Positions 19,744-31,149 of a stretch of 64,000 nt of DNA are shown here, one piece after another (position 1 is the first letter of the stretch; each line of letters starts with the position of its first letter). The DNA is from Nemertoderma westbladi (taxonomy: Eukaryota > Xenacoelomorpha > Nemertodermatida > Nemertodermatidae): assembly GCA_032718475.1 (NCBI GenBank), contig JAUCBJ010001786.1:25226-89225 (forward strand), written 5' to 3'. Position numbers and translations under genes: made by a program. A model generated the notes under the pieces. It had not been told where the DNA came from. It did not search any database and saw only the letters and a list, made by a program, of their open reading frames with translations.

Positions 19744-22700
19744 TCAAAATGCCACCTCCCTCCTTGTTATCTCCCGGATGAATAGAAAGTGAAAGAACAG
19801 GCAAAACAGAAGGTACAATAGTATTCCTATTCCTATCCCTTTCCATCCTGTCTTCCTTCTCAACTTCCCCCTTGTCGGTATGCCTCTCAACCAGACCGGC
19901 GTCTCTTCCGGACACTCCTCTGGACACTCCTCCGGACACTCCTCCGGACTATTGTCCTCCTGACACTCCACCGGACACTCCTTCGGAGTGTTGTCCTCCG
20001 GACATCTCGCCGTCCGCTCCTCTCCATCTCCATACCAATGCTTGCTGGGAAATCCATTCTCCTCCGCCAATTCTCCTTCTTCTACTTTCCTGTCTGGCTC
20101 TACTGTCTCCTGTTTCTCCTCTTCGTCCTCTGCGTCTACAGTGCCTGGTATCATGCACCCATGGTAACATGTCGTTACTGATCAACCGCCCTCTCCTGAC
20201 ATCTTCACTGGTACTACCCCGATTAGTACTTTTCTCTTCTTCTCCTCTTCTGTCGTGCTTGTAGCTGCTGTTTCTCTACACTCTCCAGATCTGTGTCCTT
20301 CTACCACACATCGATGACATAGTCCGTTTGCGTCTGTGTAGCCTATTCAATCTTGTTTAGGCAACGCTTGCCAGTGCTTACAACTCATGGTCTTATGGGT
20401 TCCGTCCCAATGTAATTGACATTCGAATCCTGGGTTATAGCGTTCCCTGTATAGTCCCTCACGTATCGCGCGTAGGTTTATATGTACCGATTTAGTGCTT
20501 TGGTTGTCTGGACTCGGCCTTCTGGGTATATTGGGATTGTGTTTATTTATGGTGTTATTTTCTTTCTGTCCCCGCCACGGTGTGGCCCTGCTACCAGCTA
20601 ACTGTGGGCTTGTAGGCCCCTGTATGGCCGGTGTGGTAGCGACTGTCCGCACAACCTGTTCTCGTCCAGGGAGTTTGATGTTCTTGCTCCTATTGGGGTA
20701 TATTGTTGATACCGGTATCGATATAGGCCTATTCACTTCTTGCCTACCTACCGATATGTACTCCGCGACTTCCGGGTTTAATCCCGTCGTCCGCGCTACC
20801 CTATCGCCTACTCTATCTCTCCCAGCATGGCCTATAATAGTATGTGCAGTAAGGCCTACAGTATGTCCTGCAGTCTGCATGTGCCCTTCCGAATCGAAGT
20901 TTATTCTTCTCGAATCTCCCCGCGACTACCGCACTCTCGATCGGCAGCTATATCCCGTCGGGAAGCTTCTCTTCAATCCCCACTCCTGTTCTCTTCTTCG
21001 TACCGGTACATCCTGTACTGCCCTCCTGGTGTGCGGTGCGTTTCTCCGGGGCGACGGCAATCTCCCGAAGTTCGACCCCACTGACTCCCTAACTCCAACT
21101 CTACTATCGACGGCTTGCTATCCGTCCTCGCTCTCCGGTTGCTCCTAGCAACGACTCTTCTATTATCTTCCCTCCTTCTCTCTTTGACCCCTTGGCTAAA
21201 CTCTACTAATCTTCTTCTCTCCTCGACCTCTCTGTTAAACTCTACTAATCTTCTCTCTTCTGACTGGGCTCGACGTTCCGTCGCCCGCTCTCTTGCGACG
21301 TCAACCTGTCTCTCTCTGCTCGATCGCACGCCGCTGGGGATACTCGCAATCCCCCTATTATTCTCCATCGCCGGGTGTTGCGGTTTACTTAATTCGGCCC
21401 GCGCATTATCCACCAACGCCTTTGGGACATTCTCTGCCCCCCCCCCCCCCCCCCCTCTCGCTACTAATCTCCCGTGGTGGGGCGCCCGTAGCCCCCCCCC
21501 CCCACCCGCCACTTCTAACTTCACTATTTCTTACTACACTTTTGCGTCCCTCTTGTCGGACACTCTCTACCCCCCCTCTCTCACCACTAATCTTTTGTGG
21601 TGGGGCTCCTGTAGCCCCCCCCCCCTCTTGCCACTTGCTACCTCCTGCCTACCAACTACGTGGCCTACCAGGCCGCCATCGGGTTGGCTCAACCCCGCCA
21701 CTTCCTGCCTACTAACTACGTGGCCTACCAGGCCGCCGTCGGGTTGACTCAACCCCGTCACCTCCTGTCTACTAACCACGTGGCTTACCAGGCCACCGTT
21801 GGGTTGGCTCAACCCCGCCACTTCCTGCCTACTAACTACGTGGCCTACCAGACCGCCGTCGGGTTGACTCAAGCCCGTCACCTCCTGCCTACTAACCACG
21901 TGGCTTACCAGGCCACCGTTGGGTTGGCTCAACCCCGCCACTTCCTGCCTACTAACTACGTGGCCTACCAGGCCGCCGTCTGCCGGGTTATGTACGTCCA
22001 ACATGCTCATATTAATAGCACCACCCATAGGCCCCCATATTGACCACCAATTCCCAATATTTTCTGTTAAATCAATTAAATCCCCTAAATCAATTAAATT
22101 ATTAGAATTATTAGAATTTGAAACGGGATTATTATTTAAATTATTTAAATTAGAATTATTATTATTTTCAAGATTTAAATTATTATTCGAATTATTTGAA
22201 TTACTCTGAATATTCGAATTAATATTATTATTTGAATTTAAATTTAAATTACCGGGTAAAATATCTGCTGTAATAAAGGGATTAGGGTTATTTACTACGG
22301 TACTATTAATACCAACATTTCCTAACGTACTACTACTATTACCCCCCCACCCGTACGGCTACTGTACGTACTGTACGTGTACCGCACGCTCTGTTCTCCT
22401 GCCTCACACTCTTTGCGTTCACTCTCTTGCTCCTTCCTTTCTGTCCTACATTTATATGCCAGATCTATCTCCCGCACCCGTCTTTCTTTTGCGGAGGATG
22501 TAGCAGACTTATCGGTTGCGACGGACTCCCGCCGCCCCTCCGTCCTACTAACTTTCCCCCGCTTTCCGGGGTTCTCGCTGACCTACGAGACCAAATCCTC
22601 GAAGTTAACCTCGGATTCGCCCTCGTGCGGTCCCTCCCAACCCACTAACTTAACTTCCCTGGCATCAACTAAGTATGGCCCTATGTACACTGCACCAGGC

Positions 22701-23260
22701 CCCATACCCCTACGTTCCCATAGCCCAAACAGTTCGAAGGCAACCCCTCTAGCTCTCTCCCTGGCTAGTTCTCCCTGCCCAGAACGCAGTAAGTAATCAA
22801 AATGTTCATTCGACTCACCTAGTTGCCTTTTCAACTTCACCTGGTCTATCTCGGCCCCTCCTCTAGCTTCCTTCAGTTGCTCCCGGGTCGCGGCGTAGGC
22901 TCGTCGGAGCCGGTCTCTGACCCCGACGTCCTCGTCGCCGACATCTCCTCTATCTCTCCGGGTCCGGCGTCGTACCGGCGGCTCCACCGTTGCCGTGCCG
23001 GTGGGCCGTCCGTCGCCCTCGGCCTGTGGCTGGCCGGCGACATCGGTACGTCGACCGACACTGTGTGTCGACTCGTCTCTCTCTCCTCCCGACTCATCTC
23101 TCCCTTCTCGTTGTAGACGGCCCCCCTCCTCTTGGATTGCCGGATCGCCTGTAGTCGACGGATCCGGCGTCATGGGTTGATACCGTCTCGCCGTGGCCTC
23201 GCGGATCGTTAGGTTGTCGTCCGGGGTCTGCGGCGGTGTCTTCTCTCTCTCTCTACTCAT
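19744..23260 (-). pseudogene. Damaged Gag-like polyprotein of the outer LTR element
   Basis: Reading the minus strand from ATG 23258-23260 (MSREREKTPP) a single long protein can be followed with a few breaks: a TAG at 22583-22585, a frame change at a C-run near 22345-22355, a stop and frame change between about 20975 and 20880, a TGA at 20347-20349 and another near 20182. In order it contains a charged N-terminus with a helical RERARGVAFELFGLWERRG block, an Asn-rich stretch (about 22330-22060), WWSIWGPMGG, a 20-residue tandem repeat (21651-21985), Gly runs, an Arg/Glu-rich coiled coil (20976-21524), and two knuckles. The knuckles are the variant CQLHWDGTHKTMSC (CX2HX4HX4C) and the canonical CHRCVVEGHRSGEC (about 20268-20312). 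Then come CPEE repeats and a hydrophobic tail. Zinc knuckles after a helical region are the mark of Gag. The Gag family was not recognised. Confidence 0.65.
21651..21985 (-). repeat. 60-bp tandem repeat within the outer Gag
   Basis: About 5.6 copies of a 60-bp unit containing ACGTGGCYTACCAGRCC and GGGTTGRCTCAA. Alternating units differ in the same positions, so the higher-order period is 120 bp. The period is a multiple of three, and on the minus strand each unit reads as 20 residues (GGLVGHVVSRQEVAGLSQPN type). Confidence 0.9.
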
Positions 23261-23307
23261 CTTTACTCTTTCGTGGTCACAGTTGGCTGCGTCGGTGATA
23301 GTTCGAC

Positions 23308-23916
23308 TGTGACGGGATCGAGGGATCCCGACCGGGTTTAGCAAGTACGCGTCACAGCGGGCTGATGGAGGGGCGCGATAGAATGTGGAATGTATAAACG
23401 AATAAGCTGTGAGTTTGATGTTCGACTGAAGTATCGTATAATATAGATAAAAGTATGCCACAGTTGATTGCTGATATATGATAGATACAGGTACCGTTAA
23501 GATAACAGGGTATACAGCACCGCAATGGCGGTCGAACTATGTCGCCGGTCCACGGTAAACTGGTCACTGAGTAAACTGACCGGTAGTGGGGCATGCAACA
23601 TAATATATATCTTACTGCACTTGTGGCCTTGTTACTCAGCTGATGCCTGCCCCCCATTGGCTAGTAACCTACTTCACACCCTCTGCCCTGTGGGGGTGTT
23701 TCCCCCCCCCCCCCCCCCCGCTGCTGTTACTTTCCTCTCTCTCAGGGGTGTAACCCCTGACCCCTATTGTGTGTGTGTTCTCTGGGGCCTATTGTCCCCG
23801 TTTACTGGGGTGACATGAGGTTGATATTGGCAATCAACCTCGTGCTCCCAATATTGCTTAGAGGCGCTCTTTCCCACTTTATGGGGGTTGATGTGGCGGA
23901 ATTGAATACGCTCACA
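23308..23916 (-). repeat. 5' LTR of the outer element
   Basis: A 609-bp LTR with TG...CA ends, followed on its outer side by GTAGT (23917-23921), the same as the 5 bases before 5643. It lacks the 400-bp insert present in the other LTR and so gives the uninterrupted sequence. The Gag ATG lies 48 bases inside from the LTR edge. Confidence 0.9.
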
Positions 23917-23959
23917 GTAGTAGTAGGTAGGTTACGGTGTAGATGTTAAATCTACATTT

Positions 23960-24512
23960 AAAATACAGCAATTTACTAAACATTGTATTGAGTGTTTCAA
24001 TAATGTTTGGAAAAGTGAAGTTAGCGAAAAACCGAAACTGAGAATATACTTAAGCATTACTACTATTACTATTACTATTACTACTATTACTACTATTACT
24101 ACTAATTTATTAAATAGAAACCAACGAAGCATTCTTGCTCAATTTCGTTGTGGTGTTCTGCCGTTAAATGTTGAAGTAGGACGTTTTCAAAATAGACCGA
24201 TAGAAAGTAGAACTTGTGCAATTTGTAAGTAAGGCAAGTAGTATTGGAGAGGAAATTAATTTCCTTAGTAATTGTCCTGTTTACGATAGTGTTAAACGTA
24301 TTCCAAATAGTGTAAGACATTTAGGTGCCCTAGTTAAATTGGTTTACTTTAATGCAGTTAGATCAGGTTTTAACAAATCATCTATGATTACTAAGTATTC
24401 AGTTGGAAAACGACCCCGAGTCAGAAAACGACTCGGGGTGCGTGGCTATCATTGTATCCGGGAAGGAATGACACACAAATTTGAAAATAAATTTCTGAAT
24501 ATGGAATTCTGA
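23960..24512 (+). pseudogene. C-terminal zinc-binding tail of a non-LTR retrotransposon
   Basis: Fragments in several frames read KPKLRIYLSI, RSILAQFRCGVLPLNVEVGRF, then ESRTCAIC and, after stops and a frame change, EEINFLSNCPVYDSV. This is the usual order of the C-terminal zf-RVT-like tail (KSKLRTY, RS.LAQ.R.G.LPL..E.GR, C..C, H/N FL..C..Y). A (TACTAT)n-type microsatellite has expanded between the first two blocks. Stops at about 24231 and 24237 break the zinc-binding segment. The outer LTR element inserted about 40 bases upstream. Confidence 0.65.
24055..24106. repeat. TACTAT-type microsatellite
   Basis: Alternating ACT/ATT triplets interrupting the retrotransposon tail. Confidence 0.85.
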
Positions 24513-25702
24513 ATCCTACATTTAAATGAATATTTGTTACGTTTATATGAGTTTTTAATTGTTATTTTAGTTGTTATTTTAGTTTTTTTAACACAAAATT
24601 GTTATATTTCTATCACTATGACTGGCTCCAAACATTAATAAAAAGATGTTTAATTGCTTCTTTCAATTACTTGCTATTTTTATTTTATTTATGTCTTAGT
24701 ATAGTGCATAATATTTATATTTTGTTCTAGAACTTTACAATGTTGCCATGGTAACAATGATTTATGTTATAAAAATGTAGTGTTATACGGAACAACCGTT
24801 AACGTTAAGTAAGGAAAATTATGCAAAGTTACTGTACTATTGGGCTCTACAGTACAGTATATATTGCTTCTTAATTTATTTTTTACAAATATTATAGAAC
24901 ATATTATCTATTCATTTTGTTTAAAAATATTTTTCTAGAACAAATAAATCTTGTTCTAGAACATGGTATGAAAAAATTGTTTGGTGTTTAATTTTTAATT
25001 AGCCTGTATTTTATTATTAGCTAGTTTTACAAAATTTAATTAAAATATATAGTCAATTAAAATTCATAAAAGTAAAAGTAATTTTTTAAATTCTGGAACA
25101 AAATTAAATTATTTACTAAATATCTAAAATGTCGTAGAACATTTTACAAATAATGTAACAGAAACTATATTTAAAAAATGTTCTAGAACAACAGTCATTT
25201 ATTCCAGAACAATGTTTACATATAAAATGAATATATATTATGATCTAGAACATTTTCAAAGATCAGAGCAACACAAACTAGCTAGTATAAATATTTGGAA
25301 AGGGGCGTACCCAATACACAGTATCGCCCAAATATTTGTTCTCTAGAACAAAAGAAATAAGAAAGAATTTTTTAGAATAAATCTCATGATTATTGTCAAA
25401 ATTTAACATGAAACAATTATTGATCAAAAGTGGGTACCCAGGATGTCCTATTTTATCCTTTTCTATTTTGTGAAATATAATATAATTAATATATTGCATA
25501 TTTACAGCATTTTACTATCATGTTTCTGAGGCAGACACTTTTATACATACATCTACTGATAGTAGGCCCTATATACGATGATTTGTATCTACCTACAGTA
25601 TAGTATAATTATATGATATATACGATTATTTGTATCTACCAACAGTATTTTTTATAATTATATTCCAGAATATAATAGCACCAGGGATAACAATTATTTA
25701 CA
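24513..25702. other. AT-rich noncoding DNA
   Basis: No gene is seen. It contains the TTCTAGAACA motif cluster listed separately and a repeated GATGATTTGTATCTACC-like pair near 25576 and 25626. Confidence 0.5.
24724..25350. promoter_or_regulatory. Cluster of TTCTAGAACA-type palindromes
   Basis: Close matches lie at 24724, 24933, 24953, 25091, 25181, 25202, 25243 and 25341, with a half-site at 25135. The core TTCTAGAA is the TTCnnGAA arrangement of heat-shock-factor sites, and TGTTCT/AGAACA are also steroid-receptor half-sites. Only the clustering is visible, and regulatory function is a guess. Confidence 0.3.
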
Positions 25703-25706
25703 TTAA

Positions 25707-27047
25707 CCCTCCCTATTTGTACCGGGCTATAAAATGCTGTACAAATACCGGGGGGGGGGGGGGGTCATATTGACCCCACCCTCTAAAATCTACAAATATT
25801 AACGAAAACGTCTGATTTGTTGTTTGTACGTAGGTGTCACTAGTCTGGATCCGACCGAAAAAAAAAATTTTGAAAAAAATGTACTGGGGTGGTAATATTG
25901 CAGCACCAAAATTACAAGTAGTGCACAATTTTCACAAAATTTGAAAGTTACATTTTTCGGCTAATTGTTTTTCAATACAGGTTTTCTGGGGCGCAAAATA
26001 CATTGGAAAATATTTAAAAATGATATGATTACCATAAATGTCTGTTTAGTCCTCTATGCGCAGGAAAAAAATGAAAAAAACAAGTAACCAGCACTTTTCA
26101 GTTAGAACACAAAATTTTTAATTCACTTATACGATGCTGTAAATTCACAATTTCAGGTTTTCTAGGGCGCTGATTCTAATGAAATACATTTCAAATATGC
26201 CAGATCATTGCTACTTGTATTTTTCGGCGTAATTTGGCAAATTTTGGTGCTAGCACCAAATCAGAACCCTAACAAACCCGTATAACGCAAGAAACAAGGT
26301 GACACATTCAATTGATATATTTGATGGTTTTCAAAATTTGGTTCTAGCACCACATTTTGCACCCACATCCGAAAAATACAAGTTTGAGATGTCTAGTTCG
26401 ATAATTATATATTTCCATTGAATTCAGAACAGCCATAAACCTCTAAAATGCAAGAAATAAAGTGTCACAAGCAATTTTATCTATTGAATGGATTTTCAAA
26501 ATTTCGTGCTAGCACCAAAATTTGCACACAGCACCGAAAAATACAAGTTTGATACGCTTGGTGCAACTCGTAAATATTTCATCGAAACCAGAACCCCAAA
26601 AAACCCCAATTGCGTAAAAAACAAGTTTCAAACAATCAATTTACAAAATTTACATATTTCAAAATTTGGTGCTGGCACCAAAATTTGGCACCCGCCGAAA
26701 AAAACAAGTTTGAAATTTCTAAATCAATTTATATGAATTCCATCTAATTGCTAACAGCGAAAAACCGGCGTAAATCAAAAATAGAGATGTTAAAATTGAT
26801 ATTTTATGAAATGTAATTTTCAAAAAACGTCTCAAGAAAAGTGCCAAAAGTAGGGTTAAAAAATGGTGCTATAACTCGAAAACTACCCAATATTTTTGAA
26901 AATGGTTTTCACTACTAGGAAGACAATAGATTTTTTAGGAAAAGTCAAAAAGTTTCACATTCCCAACTGCGTTTGTTTCAGAATTATAATAAAAAAACCA
27001 TGGGGGGGTCATATTGACCCCCCCCCCCCCCCCCGGGTTTATTAGGG
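25707..27047. mobile_element. Non-autonomous piggyBac-type element
   Basis: TTAA occurs at both ends (25703-25706 and 27048-27051). Inside, the left end begins CCCT and the right end finishes AGGG, as in piggyBac elements. Near each end lies a G-run/C-run palindrome around GTCATATTGAC (about 25763 and 27009), preceded or followed by ACCGGG/CCCGGG. There is no ORF of note. The interior holds degenerate tandem repeats. The terminal inverted repeats are short and imperfect, so the superfamily call rests on TTAA plus CCCT/AGGG. Confidence 0.65.
26226..26720. repeat. Degenerate internal repeats of the piggyBac-type element
   Basis: Units contain (T)GGTGCTAGCACCAAA followed by TTTGCACC and CCGAAAAATACAAGTTTGA, near 26247, 26341, 26509 and 26668. 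The core GGTGCTAGCACC is itself a palindrome. Spacing is irregular, about 95-170 bases. Confidence 0.6.
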
Positions 27048-29020
27048 TTAAGCTGTAAGTGGATCTTATCTCCTCTTATCGATTCAATCCGAAGAATACC
27101 GCGTATTCCTCTACCTTGGTGTAATTTGTCCCAAGATCAGCTGTCCTGTCGGTGGTGGGGATGAAAAGAAAACCGCATCGAGGTTTTGTTAGTTAGACTG
27201 GAGGAGTCAAAGGAAATATACTACTGTAGTGTAGTTAGCAAATCGTTAGACTTGATTACTATAAGAAAAAAAGCTACTGACTACTGACCTAGAGCAAAAA
27301 CGGCGCTAACGATTTTTATGAAATTTCGCATGAACCATGAAAATAGATTGGGTACTTGTGAAATTGGGGTTTAAATTGAAACATCTCAACTTGTTTTATT
27401 TCGAAAAATGGCCCCAAAACACGAAAATTGCCATAGGCGCAATTATAGAAACTCCAGCTGGCACTCTGAAAAATGTATAGAGATGGCCTGGTAATGCATT
27501 CAATAGGAAGGGCCAACTAACATTAACTGGTTTAGCAATGGCTATTACAGTCTCAGCAGCTGAATAACTCTTCCCAAGGCATCCTATGAGAAAATCTACA
27601 AGGTTACACACTCTGCTATGTTAATTTGCGTGCAAGCTAAATGACTGTTAGTTACGCAGTGTGTTAGCTACTATTGATTGTACTATGCTCTCATCTAATT
27701 ATTGTTTTATTTTGAAATCTTTATGCCAACATTAATACTGTGGAGGCTGTATGCTTATAAGGCTGAATGTCTACTCAGTCTCATAATGATTCTCCATAAG
27801 GATAACATGACAGTTTGAATTATAAAAATACGTTATAATAATAATATAATTGTTGTATTTAATTAATATCGTGGTTTACATTGAACAGTGTAAATTGTTA
27901 ATCGCGGTTTACATTGAAACATCTCAATTTGTTTTATTTATTACAAAAATAAGACCGAATTTGTCTTATCACTTCTTGTGCGCGATTGTATGACAACTGC
28001 TGTTATTATTAAATCAATTGACACCTCGACTCCTCTCTGACTACTCTATCCGATAAAATAAAATAATCATTTCGCTAACTGCTCTCTATCTTCTATAATC
28101 ACAACAGCTTTTATAATTCATTAGATGATTACAATGTAATAATTATAGTTTGAAGTTGTCTAGAAAATTTCTCGTACACCACCGGGACTACCCTCACACT
28201 AAATTATTATCAGACTAAACAAAAAGCTTTTACTTGATTCGTACTGTGGGGCGAGACACGAATGGCGAGCCATCAGCGAACTGATATAATTATATGGCCG
28301 TTTTTCAAAGGTATGTGTGTGTGTCAGTGTTTCAGTGTGTCAGTGTGTCGAAAGCCATAAATGTCGGAAGCCATAATCTACATTAAAATCTTCAGCTAAA
28401 TTGTATGATTGAGTCATTTTGATCGGTCTCTCCATGGAAATTAATTATTTAGCACCATACGATTAAAGTTATTTTGCACAGAAATTAGATATCTGGAATC
28501 CATGTACCCCATTCCATTATAGTTTTTTATTTTTTCAAGTGATTTGCGTTAATAAATGTATTTTTAATTGATTTAAACATAATTAACATTGTAAATTCAT
28601 ACGCTGATTCCATTCTCCTCCATAGAGCCTAAGGCATGGCAAGGGCAGCCGTGCCCAATAATATTTCTTTAAGTTCTACATTACTAACATGGCAATCTAA
28701 AGTCATTGACCAAGCCAGTGCCAAGGCGTCCAAGGACATGGCCTAACTGTAGTAGTCTAGTACAGTAGAAGGAATAGTTTTCCTTCAATACACCTCAGAC
28801 AGAGAGCAATTCATTTGCCTGTGCCTAGCAACGCGTGCTCCATAACATAAAACATATATCCTTGATTTCCAATCACCTCTCACGACAATTATTATTTGTA
28901 ATTAAAAATTTCAATTCGGTTTCTCTTTCCGTTATCTGGTTATTCAGTTATTGCATTATTAATAAATAAATGTTTTAAAATATATCTTACTTAATAAGTT
29001 AATAATTAATACTTGTCGCT

Positions 29021-29905
29021 AACATTCTCGCTATGGGGGTTTTAAGGGTGCTGATTACATTTATGATGTCAGTTTTCACGTTTACATAAATCTAGTCTTT
29101 CTGTCTGTCGGTCTTTCTGTCGGTCATTCTGTCAGTCAGTCTGTCAGTCAGTCTGTCAAAACATAAAAAATGATTCTAATTAACAAACATTCTCGCTATG
29201 GGGGTTTAAAGGGGTGCTGATTTTATTTCTTATGTTAGTTTTCAGGTTTACATAAATCTAATCTGTCTGTTTGTCGGTCTGTCGGATTTCTGTCAGTCAG
29301 TCAGTTTGTCAAAACTTAATAAAAATTACAAACTAACTAACATTTTAGCTATGGGGATTTTAAAAGTTGCTGATTACATTTCTGATGTCAGATTTCACGT
29401 TTACATAAATCTAGTCTGTCTGTCTGTCGCTCTGTCTGTCGGTCATTCTGTCAGTCAGTCTGTCAAAACATAAAAAAGAATTCAAATTAACAAACATTCT
29501 CGCTATGGGGGTTTAAAGGCTGATTTCATTTCTTATGTCAGTTTTAAGGTTTACATAAATCTAGTCTGTCTGTTTGTCGGTCTGTCGGATTTCTGTCAGT
29601 CAGTCAGTCTGTCAAAACTTCATAAAGAATACAAACTAACTAACATTCTCGCTATGGGGATTTTAATGGGTGCTGATTTAATTTCAGATGTCAGTTTTCA
29701 CGTTTAAAAAAAAATCTTGTTTGTCTCGTTGTCGGTCTGTCGGTCTTTCTGTCAGTCAGTCTGTCAAAACTTAAGAAAGTATACTAACTAACCAACAGTC
29801 TCGCTATGGGGGTTTTCTGGGTTGTTGATTTCATTTCTGATGTCAGTTTACACGTTTACATAAATCTAGTCTGTCTGTCTGTCGGTCTTTCTGTCAGTCT
29901 GCACT
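29021..29905 (+). repeat. Tandem satellite of about 150-165 bp
   Basis: Six units each begin AACATTCTCGCTATGGGG or a near match (29021, 29186, 29339, 29493, 29642, 29793). Each then has GCTGATT...GATGTCAGTTTTCACGTTTACATAAATCTAGTC and a (CTGT)n/(CAGT)n tract. The unit ends in GTCAAAACWTAA. Confidence 0.9.
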
Positions 29906-30092
29906 ACTGTACTGTGGTTGGCATTACGTCATATACCTAACACTAATAATACCGTCTACAATACAGCCTATCTAGATCTATAGTACAGAATGGTTTTTTT
30001 GCCATAAAGAGCACTAAAAATGTCATTAATACTATCCACCAGTATACCTAGTCCAAGAGCCTTCCAATAAAACATGTATTCCAGCATGCTGC

Positions 30093-30147
30093 ATGACGTC
30101 CACTGCACGTCTTAGTGCTGTCCATGGTGACGTGCAGTGGACGTCAT
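30093..30147. repeat. Perfect 19-bp hairpin with CRE-like arms
   Basis: ATGACGTCCACTGCACGTC (30093-30111) is the exact reverse complement of 30129-30147, with a 17-base loop. Each arm contains TGACGT. Confidence 0.85.
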
Positions 30148-31149
30148 ATGCTCTAAGGGGTTAAGCAACACCCTCCCTACTTCGTCCTGTCGACACCCCA
30201 GCCATTTTCACCAATCCTTTTTTAGAGTTTATTAATTTTTTTGGTATTGGTGAAAGTTCTAGAACATTAGTAGATATGTTTTATATGATAGCTAGTATTT
30301 TTTTGCGAGCTAGTATTTTTTGAAATTATAAAAAATTTGAAAGTCCATGATATTTCAGGTTAAACTGTTGAAGTTTATATATTAATGATCAAAAGAATTT
30401 CCAAAAATTTATAGATAGTAAAAAATACTAGTTATATTCCATAAAAAATCTACTAAGGTTCTAGAACATTCACTAATATAAAAAAAACACTCAAAAACAC
30501 AAAAAAATAAAGGTTACATTCGGGACCCTTTTGCTTAAGGAGTCAAAATTGTAGAACAAATTCCCGAAGGTTACGACGTTTGCGAAAATCGCGACATTTG
30601 CGAAATTTGCGACGAATCCGTCAGTTTCTGTGCCCTAATGGGTTCGTGCCGAAACAATCAAATCTTACACACTTAACACACCCAAACTAATTTAAAGTGG
30701 GTATTAGTATGCGTGAATAATTAAATAGAAATTAAATTAATGAACGCTATTTCAACATGAAATCTACGGAATCAATACACAACACACGCACACCACTGAA
30801 TTTAAAGATTTATATAGATTGCAATTTATATTTGGCTACCTTTTAATGGGTGACTAATTGAATTATTCACCCCTATATATTTGTAGCCTTTTAATTTGTG
30901 CCTTTAATTTAATCAAACATTAAACTAAAATAAATGTCACAATATTGGTCTGTCTGTAGCTGGTCAATGAATCTCTAATAAATTTATTAATTAGTCGCTG
31001 ATCAGTCATTGAACATTTGAACACGTGCTGCTCGAAGACCCCACAACGTGTCTCCTGTGACTTGCTTCACGGGCCGACAGGCCCGTCTCTAGTTGATGTT
31101 TCTGATGATATAATCTCCAATGGTTACAAAGATTATCCAGCATTACTTT

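Larger units (their letters stand above)
5643..23916 (-). mobile_element. Outer LTR retroelement, Gag-only, interrupted by an inner LTR element
   Basis: Two long direct repeats, 5643-6693 and 23308-23916, have TG...CA ends and are flanked by the same 5 bases, GTAGT, at 5638-5642 and 23917-23921. This defines a complete insertion. Coding runs on the minus strand, so the 5' LTR is at 23308-23916. The only protein is a damaged Gag-like polyprotein with zinc knuckles. No protease, reverse transcriptase, RNase H or integrase was recognised between 18187 and 23307, so the element is probably non-autonomous. Its polypurine tract (on the minus strand, a G-run next to the LTR) was split by the inner element at 6701-18178. 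Without that insert it would be about 6.8 kb. No clear tRNA primer-binding site was recognised after the 5' LTR. Confidence 0.85.
27235..31092 (+). mobile_element. Helitron-like element, family H2, long copy
   Basis: The 5' part (27235 to about 28247) is homologous to the start of the shorter copies at 55213 and 61460, beginning TTAGCAA(A/G)TCGTTAGAC. The last 44 bases (31049-31092) match their ends: TGTCTCC, GACTTGCTTC, the hairpin ACGGGCC/GGCCCGT and terminal CTCTAG. Hairpin plus CTAG is the Helitron 3' terminus. About 2.8 kb between these ends (28248-31048) is absent from the short copies. It holds a satellite and a perfect 19-bp hairpin but no Rep/helicase ORF. Confidence 0.6.

Noticed and set aside
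21115-22043. Plus-strand Pro/Ser-rich ORFs
   Set aside because: They are antisense shadows of the minus-strand Gag with its tandem repeats. Zinc knuckles and the order of features support the minus strand.
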